A DNA stretch of 64,000 bases from Desertimonas flava (GTDB taxonomy: Bacteria > Actinomycetota > Acidimicrobiia > Acidimicrobiales > Ilumatobacteraceae): positions 62,001 to 126,000 of the forward strand of contig NZ_QKYK01000012.1 in assembly GCF_003426815.1 (NCBI RefSeq), read 5' to 3'. The notes beneath the pieces were generated by a model. That model saw only the letters and a program-made list of their open reading frames with translations. It did no database searches and had not been told where the DNA came from. The position numbers and the translations under genes were made by a program. Positions 9,311 to 18,303 of the stretch are shown in pieces (the stretch's first letter is position 1; each line of letters starts with the position of its first letter).

Positions 9311-10144
9311 GTGGCCTCCGTCGCTCGGCTCCTCCGACGCACTCGCATCGGACGGAGTGCCAGCTCCTTCTACCGGCGCCGGATCGCCATCCCCGTCGAC
9401 TCGGACGCCCTCGTCCTCGACGTCGGCAGCGGGGACAAGCCACACTGGCGGGCCGATGTGCTGCTCGACCGCTACGTCGATGCCACCCACGCCGGCCAGC
9501 GATCCGGGCGAGCCGAGGCCAGGATCTCGCGCCCGCTCTTCGACGCCGACGCCGCCGACATGCCCTTCGCCGACGGCGTGTTCGACTACGTCGTCTGCTC
9601 TCATGTGCTCGAGCACGTCCCCGACCCGGCGGCCGTCGTCGCCGAGATGACCCGAGTGGGCAAGGCCGGCTACATCGAGGTGCCGGAGGCTTCCAGCGCC
9701 AAGATCCTCGACTTCCCGAGCCACCTCTGGTGGGTCCGGGCCGATGGCGGGACACTGGTGTTCGAGGCGAAGTCGCGGCGGGCGTTCGACGACGAGATCG
9801 CCGGCTACCTGAAGCGGTCGGGCGTGGAAGATCGCATGGCCAGGCTGCTCGACTCCGAGTTCGATCATCGCGTGATCGCCCTGCCGTGGAGCGGTCGCGT
9901 CGACGTGCGCGTGGTCGGCGAACTCGATCCCAGGTTCGTGGCCGCTGCGCTCGAGGCCGACGCTCACCACCACGTGAGCCAGAGCCTCGTCAGCCGGGCG
10001 GTAACGGCGCTGTGCGCGCTTCCCCTGCGCCACGGTCCCAAGCGTATCGACCGCCGTCGACCGATCGAGTTCGACCAGATCGTCGCCCCCCGCTATCGCC
10101 GCGCCAACGGCGAGACCCTGCAGCGCCAGATCTACCATTTGTGA
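9311..10144 (+). CDS. SAM-dependent methyltransferase (Methyltransf_11 type)
   Basis: 277 residues. SAM-binding motif I is VLDVGSGDKPHW at about residue 32, followed by ADMPFADGVFDYVVCSHVLEHV, the acidic/aromatic signature of class I small-molecule methyltransferases. The acceptor is unknown. The start is taken as GTG 9311, which begins the Arg-rich helix before motif I; there is no ATG in frame upstream. It converges on aroA with a shared hairpin terminator at 10150-10167. Confidence 0.75.
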   Translation: MASVARLLRRTRIGRSASSFYRRRIAIPVDSDALVLDVGSGDKPHWRADVLLDRYVDATHAGQRSGRAEARISRPLFDADAADMPFADGVFDYVVCSHVLEHVPDPAAVVAEMTRVGKAGYIEVPEASSAKILDFPSHLWWVRADGGTLVFEAKSRRAFDDEIAGYLKRSGVEDRMARLLDSEFDHRVIALPWSGRVDVRVVGELDPRFVAAALEADAHHHVSQSLVSRAVTALCALPLRHGPKRIDRRRPIEFDQIVAPRYRRANGETLQRQIYHL

Positions 10145-10149
10145 CGTCG

Positions 10150-10167
10150 CGCCCGACGCATCGGGCG
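10150..10167. terminator. Bidirectional hairpin between methyltransferase and aroA
   Basis: cgcccga (10150-10156) pairs with tcgggcg (10161-10167) over the loop cgca, in the 31-bp gap between convergent genes. Confidence 0.5.
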
Positions 10168-10175
10168 AACCAGGT

Positions 10176-11462
10176 TCAGGCGACCAGCGAGTCGTAGGCC
10201 GACCAGAAGCCGGGCCAGCTCTTCGACACCACGTCGGGGTCGGCGACCTCGATGCCGTCGACCACGGTGCCGAGTACGGCGAACGCCATCGCCAAGCGGT
10301 GGTCGTGATGGGTGTCGAGCATGGCGCCGTGGAGCCCGGCAGCTCCCCCGCCCACCGGCTCGATGTGCAGGCCGTCGTCGGTCACCGTGACGGCCGCGCC
10401 GAGCTTGCCGAGCTCGGCGGCGAGGTCGCCCAGACGGTCGCTCTCCTTCGCCCGGATGAACCCCACACCACGGATCGTGGTGGGCGTCGAGGCCACGGCC
10501 CCGACCACGGCGAGCGTCGGCACCAGGTCGGACACGTCGGCCATGTCGGCATCGACACCGAGCAGTGGATCGTCGAGCGAGCGGCGGATGCCGATGCCGT
10601 CGACGCCGTGGAGGACGTCGCACCCCATCCGGGCGAGCAGCGATGCGAACGCCATGTCGCCCTGCGGCGACAGCATCGTCAGCCCGGGGATCGTCACCGT
10701 TCCACCGCACACGGCGGCGATGGCGAGCGGGTAGCTGGCCGACGAGGCGTCGGGCTCCACGTCGTACTCGCGGGCCACGTACCGTCCCTCGGGCACGATG
10801 ATCGAATCGGCGGTCACCTCCACGCCGGGCACGCCGAAGTCGGCCATCACCCGGGCGGTGAGCTCGACGTAGGGCACCGAGACCAGCGGCGACGACAGCT
10901 CGATCCGCAACCCGCCGCCCAGGCACGGGCCGATCATCATCAACGCCGACACGAACTGGCTCGACACGTCACCGCGCAGCACGACGGATCCCCCCTGCCG
11001 GAGGGGACCGGCCACCTGCACCGGCAACCGGCCCTCGCCCTCCTCGTAGGTCAGCGTGGCGCCCAACGAACCGAGGGCGCCGTGGAGCGCACGCATCGGG
11101 CGGGCCCGCAACGGCGCGTCGCCGTCCACCACCACCGGCCGGTCGGCCAGCGCCGCCAGCGCCGTGACGAACCGGGACGTCGTGCCGGCCAGCGCCGCGT
11201 GCACCCGCTCGGTCACCGGGGAGAACGCCCCGCCGCGGCCGGCCACGGTGGTCGAACCGTCGGCCGCGGTCTCGCACGCGATGCCCAGGCCGGCGAGGGC
11301 CCGCAGCATCGCCGTCGTGTCATCTCCGTCGGGGAGACCGCGCACCGTGGACTGGCCACCGGCGAGGGCGGCGATGGCGAGCGCCCGATTGGCGATGCTC
11401 TTCGACCCGGGCACGGAGACGGCTCCCTCGACCGCGCGCCCGAAGGCCCGTAGCCGCTTCAC
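10176..11462 (-). CDS. aroA: 3-phosphoshikimate 1-carboxyvinyltransferase (EPSP synthase)
   Basis: 428 residues, full length for the family. It joins PEP to shikimate-3-phosphate in the sixth step of chorismate synthesis. The N-terminal PGSKSIANRALAIAALA (S, K, R contact the substrate), GTTSRFVTALAAL, RPMRALHGALG, DVSSQFVSALMM, IRAKESDRL and the closing DHRLAMAFAVLG are all present. The start overlaps the stop of tyrA by 4 bp, so the two genes of aromatic amino acid synthesis form an operon. The GTTSRF motif differs from the GNAGT form of E. coli class I enzymes; I make no statement about inhibitor sensitivity. Confidence 0.95.
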   Translation of the reverse strand: MKRLRAFGRAVEGAVSVPGSKSIANRALAIAALAGGQSTVRGLPDGDDTTAMLRALAGLGIACETAADGSTTVAGRGGAFSPVTERVHAALAGTTSRFVTALAALADRPVVVDGDAPLRARPMRALHGALGSLGATLTYEEGEGRLPVQVAGPLRQGGSVVLRGDVSSQFVSALMMIGPCLGGGLRIELSSPLVSVPYVELTARVMADFGVPGVEVTADSIIVPEGRYVAREYDVEPDASSASYPLAIAAVCGGTVTIPGLTMLSPQGDMAFASLLARMGCDVLHGVDGIGIRRSLDDPLLGVDADMADVSDLVPTLAVVGAVASTPTTIRGVGFIRAKESDRLGDLAAELGKLGAAVTVTDDGLHIEPVGGGAAGLHGAMLDTHHDHRLAMAFAVLGTVVDGIEVADPDVVSKSWPGFWSAYDSLVA

Positions 11463-12541
11463 GAGAGCGGGGTGATCGCCGGGCGGAAGCCGTGCGAGGC
11501 CAGGGCGTCGCGATAGCGAACGGCGGCATCGGCGTCGACGAGGACGACGGCGACACCGGTGTTGCTCTCGGCCAGATGCACCACTTCGAAGCTGGCGATG
11601 TTGACGGATTCGCGGGCGGCCAGGGTGAAGATCTCGGCCGCTGCGCCGAGGCGGTCCGGGATCGGGATGCGCACCTCGGCGAGCTGCTCCGGCCGGCTGA
11701 TGCGGCTGGGCAGGTTGCTCCGGGCGGCGCGTGCTCGCTGCAGACGGCCGAGGAGCCCGTCACGGTCGGACGTGCTGACGATCTCGCGCATGTCGGTGAG
11801 CCCGTCGATCAGCCGGTCGAGCGCCGACACGATGGCCGGCCGGTTCTGTTCGCAGATGTCGAGCCAGATGTCGGGATGCCCGCTGGCGATGCGCGTCATG
11901 TCGCGGAAGCCGCCGGCCGCCAACCGCAACAGAGCCGCGTGCTCCTCGGCGCCGTCGGCCGCCACCCCCATCAGGCTCGCCGCCGTGAGATGTGGGACGT
12001 GGCTCACCACGGCCACCATCTCGTCGTGTCGCGCCGGCGTCATCGCCACCATCTCGGCGCCGAGCAGGCGCACGGCCTTGGTCACCATCGACAGCGTCAC
12101 GTGCGAGGTGGCCGGCGTGGGTGTGAGCACCCAGACGGCACCGTTGAACATCGATGCGTCGGCGCCGTCGAGCCCCTCCAACTCGCTGCCGGCCATCGGA
12201 TGTCCACCGACGAAGCGCTCGTCGTCGACACCGGTACCGACGGCGCCCTTCACGCTGCCCACATCGGTGACGACCCCGGTTGTCGCCTTGAGCGCATGCT
12301 GCACGGCGTCGACGGCGGCGAGCACCGGCACGGCGACGAACGTGATGTCGGCGTCGGCATCGATGCCGGCCTGGTCGACCACGCCCCGCCGGACGGCTTC
12401 GGCGGCCCGACCGTCGACGACATCGTCGCCGCTGACGTGCCAACCGTGGGACCGCAGACCGAGGGCGATCGAGCCGCCGATCAGCCCGAGGCCGACCACG
12501 TTGGCCCGCATCGGCCCACCTGCGGCGTCGTCGCTTGTCAC
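11459..12541 (-). CDS. tyrA: Prephenate dehydrogenase with C-terminal ACT domain
   Basis: 360 residues. A Rossmann GLGLIGGS motif (about residue 17) binds NAD(P), and HPMAGSE (about residue 115) is the characteristic prephenate dehydrogenase motif. A C-terminal ACT domain (about 280-350: IPDRLGAAAEIFTLA onward) suggests feedback control, probably by tyrosine. It converts prephenate to 4-hydroxyphenylpyruvate; an arogenate-specific enzyme cannot be excluded. The GTG start at 12541 has TACGAT 8 nt upstream, so the tyrA-aroA message is probably leaderless. Confidence 0.92.
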   Translation of the reverse strand: MTSDDAAGGPMRANVVGLGLIGGSIALGLRSHGWHVSGDDVVDGRAAEAVRRGVVDQAGIDADADITFVAVPVLAAVDAVQHALKATTGVVTDVGSVKGAVGTGVDDERFVGGHPMAGSELEGLDGADASMFNGAVWVLTPTPATSHVTLSMVTKAVRLLGAEMVAMTPARHDEMVAVVSHVPHLTAASLMGVAADGAEEHAALLRLAAGGFRDMTRIASGHPDIWLDICEQNRPAIVSALDRLIDGLTDMREIVSTSDRDGLLGRLQRARAARSNLPSRISRPEQLAEVRIPIPDRLGAAAEIFTLAARESVNIASFEVVHLAESNTGVAVVLVDADAAVRYRDALASHGFRPAITPLS

Positions 12542-12549
12542 GTCGTGCG

Positions 12550-12555
12550 ATCGTA
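12550..12555 (-). promoter_or_regulatory. -10 hexamer TACGAT for the tyrA-aroA message
   Basis: On the minus strand TACGAT lies 8 nt before GTG 12541 with no ribosome binding site between, matching the leaderless pattern seen across the window. Confidence 0.45.
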
Positions 12556-12640
12556 CCGGGGCGGTGGCGACGCCACCCCGGCCGATTCCGGCCGTACCGG
12601 CGGCGACGCGTCGCAGGCCGGACCGAAACCTGCGTCCGGA

Positions 12641-13441
12641 TCAGTCGGGCCGACGGTTCATCCGGGCCCGGCGCTCGGCTCGCGACGGCTTCACCGCGGT
12701 GGCGACGGCCAGGCTGCGCACCTCCTCGTCGGTCAGCGGCCGCCACGTTCCCGGCTTCAGGCGCCGGTCGGACAGGGGACCGATGCGGGTGCGCACGAGC
12801 CGTGCGACCGGAAAGCCGACGGCGTCGCACATGCGCCGGATCTGACGGTTGCGGCCCTCGTGGATGACGATGCGCAGGACGCCAGGCGACGGCTGTGACA
12901 CCTCGGCGGGCGCGGTGCGGCCATCGTCGAGCTCGACGCCGTCGCGCAGGGTGCGGATGGCGCCGGCCGGCACCTCGCGGGAGCCGCCCAGGCTCACCTC
13001 CACGAGATACTCCTTCTCGAGGCCCGTGGACGGATGGGCGATGCGATTGGCCAGCTCGCCGTCGTTGGTGACGATGATGAGACCCTCGCTGTCGGCGTCG
13101 AGGCGGCCGACCGGATAGACCCGCGGCTCGGGCGGAAGGTCGTCGAGCACCGTGGGCCGCCCGTGGGTGTCCTTCGCCGTGGTGACCACGCCGGTCGTCT
13201 TGTTGAGCAGGTAGTAGACGAGATCGGCCTTGGTGCCGACCGGTGCCCCGTCCACCTCGATCAGGTCGCGCTCGGGGTCGACGCGGCGCCCGAGCACGGC
13301 GACCTCACCGTTGACGGTGACCCGCCCGGCGGCGATCAGCTCCTCGGAGACCCGGCGGCTACCCCAGCCCCGCGTGGCCAGCACCTTCTGCAGCCGTTCG
13401 CCCTCCGGCGACGCCTGCTCCCAGAGTGGAGGCTCGGTCAC
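12641..13441 (-). CDS. rluB: 23S rRNA pseudouridine synthase, RluB/RsuA family
   Basis: 266 residues: an N-terminal S4 RNA-binding domain (about 15-60, ERLQKVLATRGWGSRR) and a PseudoU_synth_2 domain with the catalytic motif GRLDADSEGL (Asp nucleophile). The short basic tail (KPSRAERRARMNRR) is likely RNA-contacting. It follows scpB directly, as in Mycobacterium and other Gram-positives where scpA-scpB-rluB is conserved. The precise rRNA target (RluB versus RsuA-like) is inferred from this context. Confidence 0.88.
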   Translation of the reverse strand: MTEPPLWEQASPEGERLQKVLATRGWGSRRVSEELIAAGRVTVNGEVAVLGRRVDPERDLIEVDGAPVGTKADLVYYLLNKTTGVVTTAKDTHGRPTVLDDLPPEPRVYPVGRLDADSEGLIIVTNDGELANRIAHPSTGLEKEYLVEVSLGGSREVPAGAIRTLRDGVELDDGRTAPAEVSQPSPGVLRIVIHEGRNRQIRRMCDAVGFPVARLVRTRIGPLSDRRLKPGTWRPLTDEEVRSLAVATAVKPSRAERRARMNRRPD

Positions 13442-13453
13442 GCGATGAACGCC

Positions 13454-14335
13454 TCAGTCGTTGCTGATGCGGAGCCCGGACTCCAACGCCTCGACGACGT
13501 CGGCACCCGGGATGAAGTCGGCGATCGCCGGCAGTCCGTTGATCGAGTCCAGGCCCAGCCGCTCGAGGAACTCGCGGGTGGTACCGAACAGCACCGCCTG
13601 GCCGGGACCGGTGTCGCGGCCGACGGCGTCGATGTAGCCGCGCGACTGCAGCGTGCGCAGCACGCCGTCGGGATCGACGCCGCGGATCGAGGCGATCTGC
13701 GCACGGGAGATCGGCTGCTTGTACGCCACGATGGCGAGCGTCTCGAGCGCCGCGCCCGACAGCCGGGCCCGCTGATCGTGCAGGAGGAAGCGCTCGACGT
13801 ACGGGGCCAGGTCGCTGTGGGTCTGGTAGCGGTAGCCACCGGCGACGCGGACGAGCTCGAAGCCGCGGTTGGCGGCCCGGTACTGCTCGGCCAGCTGCTC
13901 GCACCACGCCTCGACGTCGACGACGGGCCGCTCGATGAGCTGGGCGAGGACGTCGGGCGCGACGGGGTCGTGGGCGACGAGGACGACCGCCTCGATCGCC
14001 CGGAGATAGTCGGCCTCGGGCGTCTCGCCGACCGCGGCCAGCTCCGGCTGCGCCACCTCGGCCGGCTCCCCGAGGTCGAGCGGTTCGGGTTGGGCGGGGA
14101 CGACGTCGACCCCGGCAACGGGCTCGTCGTCAGCGCGCGGTTCAGCCTCGGCGACGACATCAGCGTCGGCGGCGAGCTCGGCCTCGGGGGCGACCTCGGC
14201 CTCGACCGGCGTGGCGACCTCGGCATCAATCGTGACCTCGGCATCAGCGGCGACCGCGTCGTCCTCCGCCTCGACAGCGGGATCAGCGGGTGCGCCGGCA
14301 TCTCGAGTGACCGGTGAGTCGAACGGGTCGGACAT
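13454..14335 (-). CDS. scpB: Segregation and condensation protein B, with acidic N-terminal extension
   Basis: 293 residues from ATG 14335, chosen because an AAGGGGG ribosome-binding site stands just upstream and the gap to scpA is 20 bp; a start at 14416 would overlap scpA. The C-terminal ~190 residues are ScpB (tandem winged helices; ALETLAIVAYKQPISRAQI is the family signature). They are preceded by ~95 residues rich in Ala/Glu/Asp/Val in repeating units (EVAPEAELAADADV). ScpB usually has about 180-200 residues, so this tail is an addition. It binds the ScpA-kleisin/SMC condensin complex. Confidence 0.92.
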   Translation of the reverse strand: MSDPFDSPVTRDAGAPADPAVEAEDDAVAADAEVTIDAEVATPVEAEVAPEAELAADADVVAEAEPRADDEPVAGVDVVPAQPEPLDLGEPAEVAQPELAAVGETPEADYLRAIEAVVLVAHDPVAPDVLAQLIERPVVDVEAWCEQLAEQYRAANRGFELVRVAGGYRYQTHSDLAPYVERFLLHDQRARLSGAALETLAIVAYKQPISRAQIASIRGVDPDGVLRTLQSRGYIDAVGRDTGPGQAVLFGTTREFLERLGLDSINGLPAIADFIPGADVVEALESGLRISND

Positions 14336-14355
14336 GCTTCGCCCCCTTCCTCTCG

Positions 14356-15132
14356 TCAGCCTTCGTAGGAGTCGACGGCCAATGCCATCGCCTCGGCGGG
14401 GTCGCCACCAATCCATTCCACCTGGATATCACCGAAATGCACCGGTTGATCCAGTTCGACCAATCCCTGCTTGAACATCTCGAGGACGGCCAGGAACCGG
14501 ACGATCACGTCGAGCCGTTCGCCCAGGTCGGCGGTGAGCCGCCGGAACGAGATGCGTCCGACCCGCGGCAGCTCGTCGATGAGCTCGGCGACGGCGTCGG
14601 CCACGCTGACCCGCACGGGGGCCACGTGGAACAGGTCGATGCGCGGCACCGGCTTGGGCGTGAGGGCCCGGACGGCGGCGTCGTGGAGGCGTTGCGGGGT
14701 GACGCCGGCCAGCAGGTCGGGGGCGACGTCGGCGAACCGCTCGTCGGGTCCGACCTCGCGCGGCGCGCTCCGGCCGGCCATGTCGGTGAGCGTGCCGAAC
14801 ACGGCGGCGACGTCCTTGAAGGTCTTGCACTCGAGCAGGCGGGCCAGGAGCAGGTCGCGCTCCTCCCACAGGGCGAACTCCTCGTCGAGATCGACGTCGG
14901 CCCGGCCCGGCAGCAACCGGCGGGCCTTGAGCTCGACCAGCGTGGCGGCGATGAGCAGGAACTCCGTGGCGACGTCGAGGTCGAGGGACTGCATCCTCTC
15001 GATCTCGGCCAGGTAGGCGTCGACGATCCGCGCCAGATTGACCTCGTAGAGGTCGACCTCCTCGGCCAGGATCAGCTGGAGGAGCAGGTCGAACGGACCC
15101 TCGTAGACGGGTGTCGCGACGTCGATCGCCAT
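14356..15132 (-). CDS. scpA: Segregation and condensation protein A (kleisin)
   Basis: 258 residues. The opening YEGPFDLLLQLILAEEVDLYEV is the canonical ScpA N-terminus that binds the SMC neck; the C-terminal winged helix (about 190-250) would bind the SMC head. With ScpB it closes the SMC ring during chromosome segregation. TAGTTT lies 9 nt before ATG 15132. The gene is divergent from trpS with only 70 bp between starts. Confidence 0.92.
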   Translation of the reverse strand: MAIDVATPVYEGPFDLLLQLILAEEVDLYEVNLARIVDAYLAEIERMQSLDLDVATEFLLIAATLVELKARRLLPGRADVDLDEEFALWEERDLLLARLLECKTFKDVAAVFGTLTDMAGRSAPREVGPDERFADVAPDLLAGVTPQRLHDAAVRALTPKPVPRIDLFHVAPVRVSVADAVAELIDELPRVGRISFRRLTADLGERLDVIVRFLAVLEMFKQGLVELDQPVHFGDIQVEWIGGDPAEAMALAVDSYEG

Positions 15133-15141
15133 GCCGGACCC

Positions 15142-15147
15142 AAACTA
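15142..15147 (-). promoter_or_regulatory. -10 hexamer TAGTTT for scpA-scpB-rluB
   Basis: On the minus strand TAGTTT ends 9 nt before ATG 15132, in the 70-bp divergent gap shared with trpS. Confidence 0.35.
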
Positions 15148-15188
15148 CACCGGTGAAACACGGACCGCACGGACCGCGCGACCCCCAG

Positions 15189-15194
15189 TAGCGT
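15189..15194 (+). promoter_or_regulatory. -10 hexamer TAGCGT for trpS
   Basis: TAGCGT lies 8 nt before GTG 15203, again the leaderless spacing; no Shine-Dalgarno sequence is seen. Confidence 0.4.
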
Positions 15195-15202
15195 TGAGTG
15201 CC

Positions 15203-16189
15203 GTGACCAGAGTCCTTTCCTGCATGCAGCCCACGGGCGACGTCCATCTCGGGAGTTACCTGGGTGCGCTGCGGAACTGGGTCACCGGTCAGCACGACCG
15301 CGACGTCTTCCACGGGATCGTCGACCTCCACGCCCTCACCGTCATGGACGTGCCCGACGTCGTCGGCCAGCGCACCATCGAGCTGGCGGCGATCTTCTTC
15401 GCCGTCGGCCTCGACCCCGACGTGGCCACGATCTTCGTGCAGAGCCACGTACCCGAGCACTCGCAGCTGGCGTGGCTGATGGAGTGCAACGTCAGCTTCG
15501 GCGAGCTGTCGCGCATGACGCAGTTCAAGGACAAGTCCTCGAAGCGCCAGGGCGACTTCATCTCGGCCGGTCTGTTCACGTACCCGGCCCTGCAGGCCGC
15601 CGACATTCTCCTCTACGACGCCAACGAGGTGCCCATCGGGGACGATCAGCGACAGCACGTGGAGATCACGCGAGAGATCGCCGTCCGCTTCAACCATCGC
15701 TTCGGCGACGTGTTCGTGCTCCCCGAAGCCGTCACCCCCAAGGCCGGCGCCCGGGTGATGGACCTGCAGGATCCGACGTCGAAGATGTCGAAGTCGTCCG
15801 CCACCGACAGCGGCATCGTCTACCTGCTCGACGAGCCCGACGTGATCATGCGCAAGTTCAAGCGGGCGGTCACCGACTCCGACAACGAGGTCCGCTACGA
15901 CCGGGCGAACAAGCCGGGCGTCAGCAATCTCCTCGACATCCTCGCCGCCGTCCGCGACACGACCGCCGAGGCCGTGGCGGCCGAGTTCACCCAGTACGGG
16001 CCGCTCAAGACGGCGGCGGGTGAAGAGGTGGTCGAGCGTCTGCGACCGATCCGCGAGCGGGCCAACGAACTGCTCACCGACCGGGCCGAACTGGCGGACC
16101 TGTTGCGGAAGGGGTCGGGCAAGGCCCGCGAGATCGCCTCGGCCACGCTGAAGCGCGCCTACGACGCGGTCGGACTCGTTTCCTGCTGA
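15203..16189 (+). CDS. trpS: Tryptophanyl-tRNA synthetase
   Basis: 328 residues, normal for bacterial TrpRS. PTGDVHLGSYLGALRNW carries the HIGH-type motif (residues about 9-25) and SKMSKSSATDSG the KMSKS loop (about 195). The GTG at 15203 puts MQPTG at residue 8 as in the family; the upstream in-frame ATG at 15131 would add an unlikely basic tail that overlaps the scpA start. It charges tRNA-Trp. Confidence 0.95.
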   Translation: MTRVLSCMQPTGDVHLGSYLGALRNWVTGQHDRDVFHGIVDLHALTVMDVPDVVGQRTIELAAIFFAVGLDPDVATIFVQSHVPEHSQLAWLMECNVSFGELSRMTQFKDKSSKRQGDFISAGLFTYPALQAADILLYDANEVPIGDDQRQHVEITREIAVRFNHRFGDVFVLPEAVTPKAGARVMDLQDPTSKMSKSSATDSGIVYLLDEPDVIMRKFKRAVTDSDNEVRYDRANKPGVSNLLDILAAVRDTTAEAVAAEFTQYGPLKTAAGEEVVERLRPIRERANELLTDRAELADLLRKGSGKAREIASATLKRAYDAVGLVSC

Positions 16190-16214
16190 GTCAGCGCCTG
16201 ACGGGTCGAGCCTC

Positions 16215-17501
16215 CTGAACCCGATCGACCGGCGCATCGTCGCGCTCGCCATCCCGGCCCTCGGCAGCCTGGCGGTCGAGCCGCTCTACGTGCTCGTCGA
16301 CACGGCGATCGTCGGCCGCCTCGGCACCGCCCAGCTGGGCGGGCTGGCCCTCTCGGCCACGGTGCTGTCGCTGGTCGTCAGCGCCTGCACGTTCCTCACC
16401 TACGGCACCACCGAGCGCGTCGCCCGTCGCGTCGGCGCCGGTCAGGCGGCGGCCGCCGCCGACGTCGGCGTGCAGGCGATCTGGCTCGGTGCGATCGTCA
16501 GCGTCCCGATCGCCGTTGCCGTGGGGCTGGGCGCGCGGCCGCTGGCGGTCGCCCTCGGCGGCTCCGACGACGTGCTCGGCCACGCGGCGACGTATCTGCG
16601 GATCTCGGCGGTGGCCGTCCCGGCGGTGGTGTTCATGCTGTGCGCCCAGGGTGTGCAACGAGGCGTGTCCGACTACCGCACGCCGATGGTCATCCTGCTC
16701 GCCTCCAATGCGGTCAACGCTGTGCTCGAGGTGGTGATGGTGTTCGGGCTCGATCTCGGCGTGCCCGGCTCGGCCTGGTCCACGGTGATCGCCCAGGTCC
16801 TCGCCGCCGCTGCGTTCGTGGTGGTGATCCGCCGCCACCTCCGTCCGGCCGAGCATCGGCGGCCGAGTTGGCACGGCATGCGACCCCTCGTCACCGCAGG
16901 CCGACACCTGATCCTCAGGTCGGCGTCGATGCTCGTCGTGCTCGTGGGCGCCACGTCACTCGCATCCCGCACCGACGACGCCACCCTCGGCGCCCACCAG
17001 ATCGTGGCCAGCATCCTGACGTTCGTCGCTCTCGCCCTCGACGCCCTGGCGATCCCGGCCCAGACGCTCGTCGCCGACTCGCTCGGGCGCGACGACCCTG
17101 CCTCGGCCGCCGGCATCAACCGGCGGGTCGTCCGCTTGACGGTGTGGTGTGCGGCGCTCGCCGGTGCCGCGATCGCCGCCACCGCTCCCCTGCTCCCGCG
17201 CGCCTTCACCGGTGACGGGGCCGTGATCTCCCGGGCCTCCGCAGCGCTCGCCATCCTCGGCCTCGTCGTGCTGCTGCCCGGCGGCATCGCCTACGCCACC
17301 GACGGTGCCCTCATCGGCGCCGGCGACTACCGCTTCTTGGGGCGGGCGTCGTTCGCCTACCTCGCCGCCCTCGTGCCGATCGGCGCCGTCATCCTCCTCA
17401 CCGATGCCGGCATCACGGCGATCTGGCTCGCCATCGCCACCTGGATGGTGCTGCGGGCCATCGTGAACATCATGAGAGCGCGTCGACTGTTCGGGACGTG
17501 A
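16215..17501 (+). CDS. MATE-family efflux protein, DinF-like; probable CTG start
   Basis: About 428 residues with around 12 hydrophobic segments. The opening NPIDRRIVALAIPALGSLAVEP matches the first half-helix of DinF-type MATE exporters, which move organic cations or drugs in exchange for Na+ or H+. No ATG, GTG or TTG lies in this frame between the stop at 16149 and GTG 16290. Starting at 16290 would cut off 25 family-like residues. CTG at 16215 is the only codon one base away from ATG at the right place, so I propose it as the start. Confidence 0.72.
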   Translation: MNPIDRRIVALAIPALGSLAVEPLYVLVDTAIVGRLGTAQLGGLALSATVLSLVVSACTFLTYGTTERVARRVGAGQAAAAADVGVQAIWLGAIVSVPIAVAVGLGARPLAVALGGSDDVLGHAATYLRISAVAVPAVVFMLCAQGVQRGVSDYRTPMVILLASNAVNAVLEVVMVFGLDLGVPGSAWSTVIAQVLAAAAFVVVIRRHLRPAEHRRPSWHGMRPLVTAGRHLILRSASMLVVLVGATSLASRTDDATLGAHQIVASILTFVALALDALAIPAQTLVADSLGRDDPASAAGINRRVVRLTVWCAALAGAAIAATAPLLPRAFTGDGAVISRASAALAILGLVVLLPGGIAYATDGALIGAGDYRFLGRASFAYLAALVPIGAVILLTDAGITAIWLAIATWMVLRAIVNIMRARRLFGT

Positions 17502-17536
17502 CTGCGCCGTGACCGGATGCGAGCGCCCGGGAGGGC

Positions 17537-17542
17537 TACCGT
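17537..17542 (+). promoter_or_regulatory. -10 hexamer TACCGT for the secreted-protein gene
   Basis: TACCGT stands 7 nt before ATG 17550, which also supports that start over an upstream ATG at 17517. Confidence 0.45.
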
Positions 17543-17549
17543 CCGGGAC

Positions 17550-18293
17550 ATGCGCCCACTCATGCCCCTTCGTCGCGGCCCCGCCCTCGCCGGTGTCGCC
17601 ATGCTCACGATGCTCGGATCCGCAGCGGTCGCCTCGGCGACCGAACCGCAGCCTCCGACCGACACGAGCGTGGGCGCGGCCTCAGAGTTCGACGTCCCGG
17701 GAGGCGTGGCGCCGGAGGTCCTGCAGGAGGGCACCTGGTTCGACGACCAGGGACGCCTGTACTTCCCCGAGAACAGCGACCAGAGCGCCGAGAAGGATGC
17801 CGCCTTCTGCTCGTTCGTCTTCGGCACCCCCGAGGAGGTCGCCGCAGTGCTCGGCCTCGACGGGGAGTTGGCCATCGCCGAGAACAGCGGCCTGGTCAAT
17901 CTCGGCGGTGGCGGGATCGGGTACTCGTGCGGCTACGTGCCGGCCGACAGCGAGGACGCGCTCGAGATCGCGACCGACTCCACCGGCCCCGGCCCCGGCG
18001 CCGAGTCCGAGCCGGCGACCACCGGCGACGCTCCGGACACGACGAGCGACCCTTCGGACACGACGAGCGACGCGGCCGACGATGACATCCGCCCACTCGT
18101 GGTGTTCGCCCTGCTGTCGGAGCCGCTGGACATCGATGGCATCCCCGAGGGCTACGCCGAGCTGTTCCAGGTCGAAGGAGCCGACAGCGAGTACTCGGGG
18201 GCCCTCGGGCTCTCCACCGAGTACGACGGAGACCCAATCGACGAGGCCATCGCCCAGGCCTGGCTGACGACAGCGCGCGACCGCCTGGCGTAG
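17550..18293 (+). CDS. Secreted acidic protein of unknown function
   Basis: 247 residues. A signal peptide is clear at residues 1-31 (basic MRPLMPLRRG, hydrophobic core, cleavage near AVASA/TEP). The mature protein is acidic, with two cysteines (near residues 89 and 129) and a Thr/Asp/Ser linker with repeated DTTSD units at about 160-175. I do not recognise a domain. It is monocistronic: a MATE gene ends 48 bp upstream and an inverted repeat follows the stop. Confidence 0.65.
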   Translation: MRPLMPLRRGPALAGVAMLTMLGSAAVASATEPQPPTDTSVGAASEFDVPGGVAPEVLQEGTWFDDQGRLYFPENSDQSAEKDAAFCSFVFGTPEEVAAVLGLDGELAIAENSGLVNLGGGGIGYSCGYVPADSEDALEIATDSTGPGPGAESEPATTGDAPDTTSDPSDTTSDAADDDIRPLVVFALLSEPLDIDGIPEGYAELFQVEGADSEYSGALGLSTEYDGDPIDEAIAQAWLTTARDRLA

Positions 18294-18303
18294 CCGAGCC
18301 CCT

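Noticed and set aside
10299-11453. Long open frame antisense to aroA
   Set aside because: His/Arg-rich shadow of a gene with strong EPSP synthase motifs.
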